Source: Rhizobium mesoamericanum STM3625 (GTDB lineage: Bacteria; Pseudomonadota; Alphaproteobacteria; Rhizobiales; Rhizobiaceae). From it: a stretch of 51,712 nucleotides of DNA. Within the stretch, counting starts at the first letter, position 1. Every line of letters starts with the position of its first letter. The notes beneath the pieces were generated by a model, which was not told the DNA's origin, did no database searches, and saw nothing but the letters and a program-made list of their open reading frames with translations. The stretch spans positions 446,986 through 498,697 of the forward strand of contig NZ_HF536772.1 of the NCBI RefSeq assembly GCF_000312665.1, written 5' to 3'. Position numbers and translations under genes: made by a program. Shown one piece after another: positions 35,469 through 43,866 of the stretch.

Positions 35469-36055
35469 CGGGCTGCACTTTCGGTTCGGGTGTCGATCAC
35501 GGCTTTGAGAACCTCCTCTGCCATCAGCTCCTTGCGTACATCGCGCGACAGGACAGTAAGGTCGGCGAGCTCGTAGATCGGATAACGCGCGTTCATCAAA
35601 TTTTCGAGGGTTTGCTTGGGGTTCTCTGTTTTGAGCAGCGGGCGCGTATCACGCTTGCTGACCCGCTCCCAGAGAACATCGAGGTCCGCCTTCAGCCAGA
35701 TGGAGAGGCCGCCCTTCTTGATATGTTTGCGCGTCCGGTCGTTGATGAAAGCCCCGCCGCCGGTGGAGACCACGCGCGGCCCGTTCTTCAAGAGGCGTTT
35801 CATGACACGGCCTTCGAGCGCGCGGAACTCTTCCTCGCCGTAAGTGGCGAAGAGTTCAGTGATGGACATGCGCGAAACCTTTTCGATCTCGGCATCGCTG
35901 TCGACGAAGGGGATGCCCAACTGATGCGCGACGATCCGGCCAACCGAGGATTTGCCTGCGCCCATCAATCCGACCAGGATCAGATTACGAGAACCGAGCG
36001 CAGCACGAGCCCTGTCTTTCAAGCTTTCGGCAACGGTCAGAACTGGGTCGCTCAT
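35465..36055 (-). CDS. aroK: Shikimate kinase
   Basis: A 196-aa P-loop kinase phosphorylating shikimate. Walker A GLMGAGKSS is at 29-37; the shikimate-binding DSD (PFVDSDAEIEK), STGGGAF and lid region KRDTRPLL are all present. The start at 36055 (MSDPVLTVAESLKDRA) follows the rhizobial pattern. It leads the aroK-aroB-corC operon. A candidate promoter lies at 36083-36111. Confidence 0.95.
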   Translation of the reverse strand: MSDPVLTVAESLKDRARAALGSRNLILVGLMGAGKSSVGRIVAHQLGIPFVDSDAEIEKVSRMSITELFATYGEEEFRALEGRVMKRLLKNGPRVVSTGGGAFINDRTRKHIKKGGLSIWLKADLDVLWERVSKRDTRPLLKTENPKQTLENLMNARYPIYELADLTVLSRDVRKELMAEEVLKAVIDTRTESAAR

Positions 36056-36082
36056 TGGTCCATTCACACTTTGTTTGCGAAC

Positions 36083-36111
36083 GGTATCGACAAATGAAGG
36101 TGTAGCGTCAA
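36083..36111 (-). promoter_or_regulatory. Candidate promoter of the aroK operon
   Basis: On the minus strand, CTTGACG with the -35 hexamer TTGACG (complement of 36106-36111) is followed after 17 bases by GATACC (complement of 36083-36088). The -35 is strong and the -10 is weak, in the manner of many rhizobial promoters. The aroK start is about 28 bases further on. Confidence 0.45.
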
Positions 36112-36201
36112 GTCGCGCGCAAGGGAAACGTAGTTCAAATGCATCTTCTTGCACTTGCAAACATGCTTGTTCATAAAGAAGCAGAGCCACGGAGTTGCTG
36201 A

Positions 36202-36378
36202 ATGCCGAGTTTGTTCCGTTTTCTCGCCATTGTGGCAATCATCGCCGGTGCGATATACGGAACGATGTGGGCACTGGTTGTTTTCGTCGAGCCGCAGGAG
36301 CGTGACGTGACGATCCGCATTCCTTCCGAGCGGATCAACCCTCCTTCCACCGGCGCCATCAACCCGTCTAAGAAGTAA
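36202..36378 (+). CDS. Small single-pass membrane protein upstream of xerD
   Basis: A 58-aa protein starting [20 protein letters not shown]. One membrane segment (about residues 6-28) is followed by a short extracytoplasmic tail with [19 protein letters not shown]. Codon use and the CGGAG ribosome-binding site ten bases upstream support translation. The stop lies 4 bases before the xerD start, so the two are probably co-translated. The function is unknown. A conserved rhizobial gene at this place would be missed by a minimum-length filter. Confidence 0.75.
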   Translation: MPSLFRFLAIVAIIAGAIYGTMWALVVFVEPQERDVTIRIPSERINPPSTGAINPSKK

Positions 36379-36382
36379 GCCG

Positions 36383-37336
36383 ATGAAGAATCTCGGCTGG
36401 GTTCACGTCGAAGCCTTTCTGGAAATGATGAGCGCGGAGCGGGGCGCAGCCGCCAATACGCTTTCTTCCTATGAGCGCGATCTTGGCGATCTCCACGGCT
36501 TCCTGAACGGTAAGGGTGTGCGCCTGCTGGAGGCGGCACCGGCGGACCTTTCGGCCTATCTCTCTTCCCTTGCCGCTCAAGGGTTCAAGCCATCGTCCCA
36601 GGCGCGGCGGTTGGCGGCGATGCGCCAGTTCTATAAGTTTCTCTACGCCGAAGGCCTGCGCACCGACGATCCGACAGGCGTTCTCGACGCACCAAAGAAG
36701 GGCCGCGCACTACCGAAAACGATGGGAGTGGACGAAGTCGGGCGGCTGCTGGAGCAGGCGGAAACAGAAGCGCAGGACCCTGCGCCCGGCCAACTGCAGC
36801 GGCTTCGGATGCTGGCCCTTCTAGAACTGCTCTATGCAACCGGGATGCGCGTCAGCGAACTCGTCTCGCTTCCAGCCCGCGTGCTCGATCAGGACGGACG
36901 CTTTCTGATGATCCGCGGCAAGGGCAACAAGGACCGCCTTGTGCCGTTGTCACCATCGGCGATCGTGGCGCTGAAGCTCTACGGCCGCATGCTCGCCGTC
37001 GAAAACACCGCCAACAAGGTGCCGCACGAAAGCCCCTGGCTGTTTCCCGCAGCCTCCAGGGAAGGCTACCTGCCGCGCCAGGTATTCGCACGTGACTTGA
37101 AAAATCTTGCGATCCGGGCAGGTCTCACCCCATCTATGATCTCGCCGCACGTCATGCGGCATGCATTTGCAAGCCATCTTCTCGCCAACGGCGCCGATCT
37201 TCGCGTCGTCCAGGAACTGCTCGGACACTCGGACATTTCGACCACGCAAATTTATACGCATGTGTTGGAGGAACGGCTTCAACAACTGGTCCAAACGCAC
37301 CACCCCCTTGCCAAACAGGCCAAAAAGCAGGAATAG
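36383..37336 (+). CDS. xerD: Tyrosine recombinase XerD
   Basis: A 317-aa site-specific recombinase that resolves chromosome dimers at dif with XerC under FtsK control. The catalytic residues are Arg156 (TGMRVSEL), Lys180 (RGKGNK), His256 and Arg259 (HVMRH), His282 (LGHSDIS) and Tyr291 (TTQIYTHV). The N-terminal SAM-like domain opens with the [20 protein letters not shown] segment. The context is housekeeping, so this is not a mobile-element integrase. Confidence 0.95.
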   Translation: MKNLGWVHVEAFLEMMSAERGAAANTLSSYERDLGDLHGFLNGKGVRLLEAAPADLSAYLSSLAAQGFKPSSQARRLAAMRQFYKFLYAEGLRTDDPTGVLDAPKKGRALPKTMGVDEVGRLLEQAETEAQDPAPGQLQRLRMLALLELLYATGMRVSELVSLPARVLDQDGRFLMIRGKGNKDRLVPLSPSAIVALKLYGRMLAVENTANKVPHESPWLFPAASREGYLPRQVFARDLKNLAIRAGLTPSMISPHVMRHAFASHLLANGADLRVVQELLGHSDISTTQIYTHVLEERLQQLVQTHHPLAKQAKKQE

Positions 37337-37397
37337 GACCGGCAACGAAGGCGTGCTCATAAAAGCAGCCCCGGCAAAAGGAACGGAAACGCACCTC

Positions 37398-38351
37398 ATG
37401 CACAACTATCTCGACTTCGAAAAGCCGATCTCCGACCTCGAAGGCAAGATCATCGAACTGAAGAAGCTCGCCTCGGAAGACCAGAGCATCGACACGTCCG
37501 ATGAAATCGGCAGGCTCGAAGTTCGCGTTCGCGAAGCGATGGTCGACATCTATTCGAAGCTCAACGCCTGGCAGAAGACGCAGGTCGCGCGCCATCCGCA
37601 GCGACCGCATTTCGTTGACTATGCCAAGACGCTGTTTCAGGAATTCACGCCGCTCGCCGGCGACCGCAAGTTCTCCGAGGATGCCGCGATCCAGGCAGGA
37701 CTTGCCCGCTTCCGCGGTCAAGCCGTCGCCGTTCTCGGCCAGGAAAAGGGCAACGACACGAAGAGCCGCCTGAAGCACAATTTCGGCAGCGCCCGTCCCG
37801 AAGGTTACCGCAAAGCGATCCGTATTTTGGAGATGGCTGACCGCTTCGGCCTTCCCGTCATCACCCTTGTCGATACGGCAGGCGCCTATCCGGGCGTGGG
37901 CGCCGAAGAACGTGGTCAGGCCGAAGCCATCGCCCGCTCGACGGAGATGTGCCTTTCGGTGAAAGTGCCCATCGTCTCGGTTGTCATCGGCGAAGGCGGA
38001 TCGGGCGGCGCGATTGCGATCGCCACCGGCAACCGCGTCTACATGCTGGAGCACGCAATCTACAGCGTCATCTCGCCGGAAGGTGCGGCCTCGATCCTCT
38101 GGCGCGATTCCGCTCGCGCCAAGGAAGCCGCCACCAACATGAAGATCACGTCCGAAGATCTGAAGGCGCTTGGCATCATCGACGGCATCATCAGCGAGCC
38201 GCTTGGCGGCGCACACCGCGATCCCGACGCTGTCATTGCCTCCACCGGAGATGTCATCGCCAAAGCGCTGGGCGAGTTGTCGAACCGCACTGGGGAGCAA
38301 CTTCGCAACGACCGTCGGCAGAAATTCCTCAACATGGGACGCACTTTATAG
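37398..38351 (+). CDS. accA: Acetyl-CoA carboxylase carboxyltransferase subunit alpha
   Basis: A 317-aa subunit that, with AccD, transfers carboxyl from carboxybiotin to acetyl-CoA to make malonyl-CoA for fatty acid synthesis. Blocks: NYLDFEKPISDLEGKI at the N-terminus, PEGYRKAIRILEMADRF, LVDTAGAYPGVGAEERGQ, and GEGGSGGAIAIATGN with oxyanion-forming glycines. Length is normal. The start at 37398 is preferred over an in-frame ATG at 37161 that lies inside xerD. Confidence 0.96.
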   Translation: MHNYLDFEKPISDLEGKIIELKKLASEDQSIDTSDEIGRLEVRVREAMVDIYSKLNAWQKTQVARHPQRPHFVDYAKTLFQEFTPLAGDRKFSEDAAIQAGLARFRGQAVAVLGQEKGNDTKSRLKHNFGSARPEGYRKAIRILEMADRFGLPVITLVDTAGAYPGVGAEERGQAEAIARSTEMCLSVKVPIVSVVIGEGGSGGAIAIATGNRVYMLEHAIYSVISPEGAASILWRDSARAKEAATNMKITSEDLKALGIIDGIISEPLGGAHRDPDAVIASTGDVIAKALGELSNRTGEQLRNDRRQKFLNMGRTL

Positions 38352-38361
38352 TAGATAGTGG

Positions 38362-38488
38362 CGCGCATGCGCGATGAATGAGGCCAAACCTTGGCCACAA
38401 TAATGTTATCAATGACATTTCTACTTGCGGGGGACGCGAGCGCGATTCATAGGCTGCTAAGAGTTTGTGAACCATAGTCAGCCTATGA
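38362..38488 (+). other. Structured intergenic region between accA and the L,D-transpeptidase
   Basis: Holds three nested symmetry elements. A 12-bp perfect palindrome CGCGCATGCGCG is at 38362-38373. GGCCAA-ACC-TTGGCC is at 38382-38396. A 10-bp perfect stem TCATAGGCTG / CAGCCTATGA (38447-38456, 38479-38488) extends further with mismatches towards GAGCG/CGCTC around a 22-nt loop. The first two may terminate accA. The third lies about 50 bases before the next start and may be a terminator, an attenuator or a small RNA end. Confidence 0.45.
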
Positions 38489-38541
38489 TTCGCTCCGCGC
38501 TCGTTGAGGCCGGGTTGCATACTGTTGATGGGCTATTTTGA

Positions 38542-39765
38542 ATGCGCATTCGTCATTTTGCATATGTTTCCCTAATCGCTCTGGCCCTCACCGGCTGCAA
38601 CGATGCATTGGAAACAGCCCAGGTCGACCTCTCCAAGGTCAAGAACAAGGTCGAGCAGCCGCTGCCACCGCATATCCTCTCCGAGATGTCCGCCAAGGGC
38701 ATGCAGCGCAATTCGCCGATCATGATCCGCATCTTCAAGGAGGAAGGCGCGCTGGAGATCTGGAAGGCGAAGACCGACAACCGCTTCGACAAGATCGCCG
38801 AATACAAGATCTGCGCCTGGTCGGGCCGCCTTGGCCCGAAGGTGAAAGAGGGTGACCGGCAGGCGCCGGAAGGCTTCTACAACCTGACGCGCGCGAACCT
38901 CAATCCGAACTCGAAGTATTATCTCGCGATTAATACTGGCTTCCCGAACCGCTACGACGCCGTCAACGGCCGTAGTGGCACCAATCTGATGATCCATGGA
39001 GCCTGCTCTTCGTCAGGCTGTTACTCGATGACCGACCAGCAGGTGCTGGAGATCTACGCCTTCGCCCGCGATGCCTTTGCCGGCGGCCAATCGACGGTCC
39101 AACTCCAAGCGTTCCCCTTTCACATGACAGCGGAGAACATGGTACGCCATCGCTTGAACCCGAACATCGAGTTCTGGAACATGCTGAAGGTTGGCTACGA
39201 CAACTTCGAGGTTACCAAGCGTCCTCCTGAGGTGGATGTCTGCGAGAAGAAGTACGTCTTCAACCAGCAGGCAACCGACAACGGCGAATTCGACGCAGCC
39301 GGAAAGTGCCCGGCAATGTCGACGCCCCCGGCCCTGACGGCCGCCCTTGCCTCCTACGGCAAGACCTACGATGCCGACTACGCAAAAGCCATGAAGAAAT
39401 ACGATGGCATGGCCTGGTACGATCCGAGCGAAGCCGAGCGCAAGGCTGTGGTTGCAAAGCTCAGGAAAGGCCGAGAGCTGGCATACGCGCCAACGGGCAC
39501 CTCACTCGAAGCCGGCAAGATGGTCAAGGTCGCCGAGCTCGAAGAGATGATGGCGAGCAAGACCGCATCCGCGGTTACCGCAAATGCTGCGCCCGGTGCA
39601 GCTCCGGCCACGCCCGAAGCCAAGGAAATCGCCATCGCCGCTGCCGTTCCGGCTCAGATTCCGGTCCCCACGCCGAGCCCGCTCGCATTCGCATCAGAAG
39701 AGCAACAGGAACCGGTGGAAGTCGCCTCAAAGAAGCCGTTCTGGAAGTTCTGGGCCAAGGACTAA
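38542..39765 (+). CDS. L,D-transpeptidase family lipoprotein
   Basis: A 407-aa protein. The N-terminal lipobox LTGC gives lipidated Cys19. A YkuD-type catalytic domain follows, with His152 and the nucleophile Cys160 in IHGACSSSGCYSMTD. Upstream is the strand block YYLAINTGFPNRYDA. L,D-transpeptidases cross-link peptidoglycan or attach proteins to it in the periplasm. The C-terminal half (about residues 215-407) is an Ala/Pro/Glu-rich extension ending KKPFWKFWAKD, unusual for the family. A 4-base gap to the tusA-like gene suggests co-transcription. Confidence 0.88.
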   Translation: MRIRHFAYVSLIALALTGCNDALETAQVDLSKVKNKVEQPLPPHILSEMSAKGMQRNSPIMIRIFKEEGALEIWKAKTDNRFDKIAEYKICAWSGRLGPKVKEGDRQAPEGFYNLTRANLNPNSKYYLAINTGFPNRYDAVNGRSGTNLMIHGACSSSGCYSMTDQQVLEIYAFARDAFAGGQSTVQLQAFPFHMTAENMVRHRLNPNIEFWNMLKVGYDNFEVTKRPPEVDVCEKKYVFNQQATDNGEFDAAGKCPAMSTPPALTAALASYGKTYDADYAKAMKKYDGMAWYDPSEAERKAVVAKLRKGRELAYAPTGTSLEAGKMVKVAELEEMMASKTASAVTANAAPGAAPATPEAKEIAIAAAVPAQIPVPTPSPLAFASEEQQEPVEVASKKPFWKFWAKD

Positions 39766-39769
39766 TGGC

Positions 39770-39994
39770 GTGAGTGCCATTCTCTACGATTTGCGCGGGC
39801 TCAAATGCCCGCTTCCGGTGCTAAAAACCCGCCGCAAGATGTCCTCCTTGCCAAGCGGGTCACTGATCCAGGTCGAAACGACTGATCCGCTCGCTGGCAT
39901 CGACATCCCTCATTTCTGCAATGAAGACGGCCACGAACTGATCGAGGCCGAGAGGACGGAAAGCGGCCACCGCTTCCTCATCCGTAAAGGATAG
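39770..39994 (+). CDS. TusA-family sulfurtransferase-like protein
   Basis: A 74-aa protein with the SirA/TusA fold. The hallmark LRGLKCPLPVLKTR (CPxP, Cys13) is at the N-terminus. The rest has the beta-alpha-beta pattern with TDPLAGIDIPHFCNEDGHEL. TusA relays sulfur for tRNA thiolation or other sulfur transfers; paralogues can serve other roles. A GTG at 39770 is the only start consistent with the domain. It lies 4 bases past the L,D-transpeptidase stop. Confidence 0.9.
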   Translation: MSAILYDLRGLKCPLPVLKTRRKMSSLPSGSLIQVETTDPLAGIDIPHFCNEDGHELIEAERTESGHRFLIRKG

Positions 39995-39995
39995 A

Positions 39996-41123
39996 TCAGA
40001 ACCGCATGCCCGGCACGGCGAGCGGATTATCGTTCAGCGCTGCCCGGTCCGGCGTATCAATACGCGGCTTTCCCAGGAACGCATCGAATAGATCCTTGAC
40101 GAAGGCTTCCGGCAAATCCTTGGTGATCAGCACCATGCGCGTGCGGCGGTCCTTAGGGTCCGGCCAGGCCGGCAGGCGTGACGGCGGATGGAAGATGGTC
40201 TGCACACCGTGAAGCACCAGCGGGCGATCCGGACGGTCCGATACCGCAACGATCGCCTTCATCCGCAGCAGCTTGTCGCCGTGCGCCGAACGCAGGAGGT
40301 CGATGAACATATCAAGCGCCATAGGATCGATTGGCGTGTCGTCGATGATGGAGAAGGACCGGATCGAGCTATCGTGGCGGTTTACCTCATGGGGATCCTG
40401 ATGATCGTGCCCGTGATGATGGTCATGGTGATGATGCGCGTCGTGCGCATCCTCATCCTTTAGCCAGCGGTCGACATCGGCAATCTTGCTTGCCGGATCG
40501 TAGAGGCCGTTGACGAGCACGCCCACCTGTCCTGCCTCAGTGCTGTCGGCATCTATCACTGCAGCACGCGGATTGAGCGCATCAAGACGCGCTTCCAGCG
40601 TCCGCAACACCTCCTGCGAAGCCATCGTCTTTTTGGAAAGAATAAGCCGATCGGCCACTGCTGCCTGCTTCACCGCCTCATCGTGGTTGTCGAGGCTCTG
40701 CGCACCGTTGACCGCATCAACCACGGTTACGACGCCGTCGAGCTCGAAATTGGTGGCAATGATCGGGTTGCCCATGATCGCCTGCATAACGGGCGCCGGA
40801 TCGGCAAGACCGGTGGTTTCGATCACAACACGCTTCACCGAATTGACGCGGCCAGTCTGCACTGCGTCCATCAGATTGGCCAGCGTATCGACCAGTTCGC
40901 CGCGCACGGTGCAGCAGAGGCAGCCGTCCGACAGCTCGATGATCGCGTCACCGGACCTTTCCACTAGCAAATGATCGATGCCGACGTCGCCAAACTCGTT
41001 GATGATCACAGCGGCATCTTTCATCGCCGGATCCTTGAGGATACGGTTCAGCAGCGTCGATTTGCCGGCACCAAGAAAGCCGGTGAGGATGGTGACCGGG
41101 ATCCGATCGGAAGCAGCGCTCAT
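39996..41123 (-). CDS. CobW/COG0523-family GTP-binding protein, His-rich
   Basis: A 375-aa G3E GTPase. Walker A GFLGAGKS is at 15-22, and the metal-binding CxCC motif (GCLCC) is at about 67-71. GTPase blocks include ETTGLADP and LSKKTM in place of NKxD. A His-rich stretch (about residues 227-252; HHHHDHHHGHDH) is typical of zinc-handling COG0523 members. The C-terminal CobW_C domain ends PLAVPGMRF. Likely a metal chaperone or insertase rather than a cobalamin enzyme. It lies 12 bp past the D,D-carboxypeptidase gene. Confidence 0.9.
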   Translation of the reverse strand: MSAASDRIPVTILTGFLGAGKSTLLNRILKDPAMKDAAVIINEFGDVGIDHLLVERSGDAIIELSDGCLCCTVRGELVDTLANLMDAVQTGRVNSVKRVVIETTGLADPAPVMQAIMGNPIIATNFELDGVVTVVDAVNGAQSLDNHDEAVKQAAVADRLILSKKTMASQEVLRTLEARLDALNPRAAVIDADSTEAGQVGVLVNGLYDPASKIADVDRWLKDEDAHDAHHHHDHHHGHDHQDPHEVNRHDSSIRSFSIIDDTPIDPMALDMFIDLLRSAHGDKLLRMKAIVAVSDRPDRPLVLHGVQTIFHPPSRLPAWPDPKDRRTRMVLITKDLPEAFVKDLFDAFLGKPRIDTPDRAALNDNPLAVPGMRF

Positions 41124-41135
41124 CGCAAACTGACC

Positions 41136-42260
41136 TTAAAAGGAGGTGGCTGGACGCGGCAGCGGCACAGGTACGTTAGCGACCGCTCCCGCGGTATCTG
41201 CAGTCGCCAGTTTATCCGGCTGCGGTTCGTTCTGGCCCGGAATGAGCCCGGCGAAGACGAAATTCGGCTCGTGATCCATCTCTTGAATGTAAGGCGACTG
41301 AACCTTCATCCGGCCGACTTCGTCGCGTGTCTCGCTGCGGACCTTGGCACCCTTGGCGCTGCAGATATCGGCCGTGATGTCGGCAACCTGGTCCTGACCC
41401 GGCCCATAGGGTCGCAATGACGCGAGCGTATCAGGTGCGGCAAACTGCGAGGTGAAGCCTTTCTGCAGCAGGTCGGCGGAGGCATCCGCGCGGGCCGCGA
41501 GACTGTCGGTCCCGAGCACGACGGAGATCAAGGTACGGCCATTGCGCGTCGCCGAGGCGATCTGGTTGAAGCCCGAGGCGCAGATGAAGCCGGTCTTCAT
41601 GCCATCGGCGCCCGCGAATCGACCAATCAGGACGTTAATGCTCGGCACGTTCTTGCTGCCCGTCGTGATACCTTCAAGCGAGAAATATCCGGCATATTGT
41701 GGGAACTCGCGGCGCAGCGCGACGGAAAGGACCGCAAGATCGCGTGCCGTTGTATACTGGCCCTTACCGGGCAGACCGTTCGGATTGACGAAATGCGAGT
41801 CCGTCATGCCAAGCTTCGCCGCCTCGGCGTTCATCTTTAAGACGAAGGCTTCCTGCGTGCCGCCGACGGCTTCAGCAACGGCAACCGCTATGTCGTTTGC
41901 CGACTTGACCATCAGGATCTTCAGCGCGCTATCGAGCGTCAGCTTCTGTCCCGGCTTGAAATACATCTTCGCCGGCGGCTGGGCGGCCGCCCGCTTGCTC
42001 ATGACGATCGGGGTATCGAGGCTGATCTGGCCGGCGCGCACCGCATCGAAGACCGTGTAGACGGTCATCAGCTTGGTGAGCGACGCCGGATACCATTTGC
42101 GGAAAGCTTCCTCATGCTCCAGCACTCGGCCGCTCTGCACATCCACCAGGATGTGCGGATTCGCATAGGCTTGCGCGGAGGCCGAGAGGGCAATGGCGGC
42201 CGAAGCTGCGATTGAAAGCGGCCGCAGAGCGGCAAGCAAACGGTTTTGGCGCGTCGACAC
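41136..42260 (-). CDS. D-alanyl-D-alanine carboxypeptidase (PBP5/6 type)
   Basis: A 374-aa secreted penicillin-binding protein. The signal peptide is at about residues 14-33. The serine catalytic set is SLTK-type: Ser60 and Lys63 (ASLTK), Ser120-Asn122 (SAN), and Lys222-Gly224 (KTG). It trims the terminal D-Ala from peptidoglycan pentapeptides. The C-terminal part lacks a clear amphipathic membrane anchor. Upstream, at 42318-42330, there is a palindrome GCCATG-A-CATGGC. Confidence 0.9.
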   Translation of the reverse strand: MSTRQNRLLAALRPLSIAASAAIALSASAQAYANPHILVDVQSGRVLEHEEAFRKWYPASLTKLMTVYTVFDAVRAGQISLDTPIVMSKRAAAQPPAKMYFKPGQKLTLDSALKILMVKSANDIAVAVAEAVGGTQEAFVLKMNAEAAKLGMTDSHFVNPNGLPGKGQYTTARDLAVLSVALRREFPQYAGYFSLEGITTGSKNVPSINVLIGRFAGADGMKTGFICASGFNQIASATRNGRTLISVVLGTDSLAARADASADLLQKGFTSQFAAPDTLASLRPYGPGQDQVADITADICSAKGAKVRSETRDEVGRMKVQSPYIQEMDHEPNFVFAGLIPGQNEPQPDKLATADTAGAVANVPVPLPRPATSF

Positions 42261-42317
42261 AGGTCGTCCTTAAAGATGTCCGGAAGTCTCGAAAGTTTCC
42301 CCTATTTAACGTATATG

Positions 42318-42330
42318 GCCATGACATGGC
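42318..42330. promoter_or_regulatory. Palindrome in the divergent dac/M20 intergenic region
   Basis: GCCATG-A-CATGGC is a perfect 6-bp inverted repeat with a 1-bp centre. It lies 58 bases before the D,D-carboxypeptidase start and 87 bases before the M20 amidohydrolase start. An operator role is possible; nothing else supports it. Confidence 0.25.
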
Positions 42331-42416
42331 AAAGGGCCTTGATTAAGTTATTTCCGCGGCATCGCGTCTTGGCGCACTGGTGTCGTCCCCGTTTCGATTC
42401 ACGATAGGAAGCTGAC

Positions 42417-43580
42417 ATGCCGATTTTGAACAGAGCCGCCGAACTTCAGGACGAGGTGACGGAGTGGCGCCGGCATATCCACGCACGCCCCGAACTTCTG
42501 TTCGCCGTCGAGAACACCGCTGCCTTCGTGTCCGAAAAACTCAAGGAATTCGGTGTCGATGAGATTGTCACCGGCATCGGCAGGACGGGCGTTGTCGGCC
42601 TCATCAAGGGCAAGGGTGAAGGCACCCGCACAATCGGCCTGCGCGCCGACATGGACGCGCTGCCGCTCACCGAAGTCACCGGCAAGCCCTGGGCATCGAC
42701 GACACCTGGCAAGATGCATGCCTGCGGCCACGACGGCCACACGGCCATGTTGCTCGGCGCCGCGAAGTATCTAGCGGAGACGCGCAACTTCAATGGCAAT
42801 ATCGCGGTCATCTTCCAGCCGGCCGAAGAAGGCGGCGGCGGCGGCAATCTCATGGTCAAGGACGGCATGATGGAACGCTTCGGAATCGAAGAGGTCTACG
42901 GAATGCACAACCTGCCGGGCCTTCCGGTTGGGCACTTCGCCATCCGCAGCGGCGCGATTATGGCGGCCACCGACGAATTCACCATCACCATCAAGGGCCG
43001 CGGCGGCCACGCTGCACAGCCGCACCGCACGATCGACCCGATCGCAATCGGAGCGCAGATCGTCAGCAACCTGCAGCTCATCGCCTCGCGAAGTGTCGAT
43101 CCGCTACGCTCGGTCGTCGCATCCGTCACCAAATTCAACGCGGGCTTCGCGCACAATATCATTCCGAACGACGCAACGATCGCCGGCACGGTGCGAACAC
43201 TCGACGAGGAAGTACGCGACCTTGCCGAAACCCGATTGAAGCAGATCGTCAACGGCCTGGCCGACGCCCACGGCGCCGAAGTTGATATCAATTTCAACCG
43301 GAACTACCCCGTCACCTACAACCACCTGACGGAAACCGGCCATGCGGTGCGCATCGCCGCCGAGATCGCCGGCGCGGCCAACGTGAACGCCGAGATCGAC
43401 CCGATGATGGGTGGCGAGGATTTCTCCTACATGCTGAATGCCCGCCCCGGCGCCTTCATCTTCATTGGCAACGGCGACACGGCGGGCTTGCACAACCCTG
43501 CCTACGATTTCAACGACGAAACGATCGCCCACGGCATTTCCTACTGGGTGCGGCTCGCCGAACAACGTCTCGGCGCCTGA
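42417..43580 (+). CDS. M20-family amidohydrolase (hippurate/N-acyl-amino-acid hydrolase type)
   Basis: A 387-aa di-metal amidohydrolase. Metal and catalytic blocks: ACGHDGHTAMLL near residue 101, FQPAEEGGGGGNLM, GMHNLPGLPVGHFA and a C-terminal MMGGEDFSYML. The lid domain contains GGHAAQPHRTIDP. The family hydrolyses N-acyl amino acids, hippurate or indole-3-acetyl amino acids; the exact substrate is not clear. The start at 42417 follows AGGAAG. Confidence 0.9.
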   Translation: MPILNRAAELQDEVTEWRRHIHARPELLFAVENTAAFVSEKLKEFGVDEIVTGIGRTGVVGLIKGKGEGTRTIGLRADMDALPLTEVTGKPWASTTPGKMHACGHDGHTAMLLGAAKYLAETRNFNGNIAVIFQPAEEGGGGGNLMVKDGMMERFGIEEVYGMHNLPGLPVGHFAIRSGAIMAATDEFTITIKGRGGHAAQPHRTIDPIAIGAQIVSNLQLIASRSVDPLRSVVASVTKFNAGFAHNIIPNDATIAGTVRTLDEEVRDLAETRLKQIVNGLADAHGAEVDINFNRNYPVTYNHLTETGHAVRIAAEIAGAANVNAEIDPMMGGEDFSYMLNARPGAFIFIGNGDTAGLHNPAYDFNDETIAHGISYWVRLAEQRLGA

Positions 43581-43601
43581 AATCCGACGTCATACAGGCT
43601 G

Positions 43602-43633
43602 CAAAAGGACTTGGCTTCCGGGCTAGCCTTTTG
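43602..43633 (+). terminator. Terminator after the M20 amidohydrolase
   Basis: Perfect 7-bp stem CAAAAGG / CCTTTTG (43602-43608, 43627-43633), 22 bases past the stop. The 3' arm supplies a short T-run. It separates the amidohydrolase from the tRNA. Confidence 0.6.
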
Positions 43634-43651
43634 TATGCATGACGCTCAAGT

Positions 43652-43728
43652 GGTCCCGTAGCTCAGCAGGATAGAGCATCAGATTCCTAATCTGAGGGTC
43701 ACGCGTTCGAATCGCGTCGGGATCACCA
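43652..43728 (+). tRNA. tRNA-Arg (anticodon CCT)
   Basis: A 77-nt cloverleaf with an encoded CCA end. The acceptor stem pairs GGTCCCG with CGGGATC (one G-U), the D arm is GCTCAGCAGGATAGAGC, and the T arm is CGCGTTCGAATCGCG. The anticodon stem TCAGA/TCTGA closes a loop TTCCTAA with CCT at the anticodon position, reading AGG. No integrase or att repeat flanks it. Confidence 0.97.
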
Positions 43729-43866
43729 GAACACCAGCCATTCAAAAATCATGATCGAAGCAGCGTGCCCGCTGGTGCTGCTCCGTGGAACATCCGTTCA
43801 TCGGACGTTAAGCTTGGGCATGCAATTCGTGCTGTCGGCGGGGGGTTTAACCTCGACGGAGGCATA

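Noticed and set aside
36383..37336. xerD as a mobile-element or integron recombinase
   Set aside because: Normal XerD length and motifs, housekeeping neighbours (aroK, accA) and no att-like repeats.
43652..43728. tRNA-Arg as an integration site
   Set aside because: No integrase gene and no direct repeat of the tRNA 3' end in the flanking sequence.
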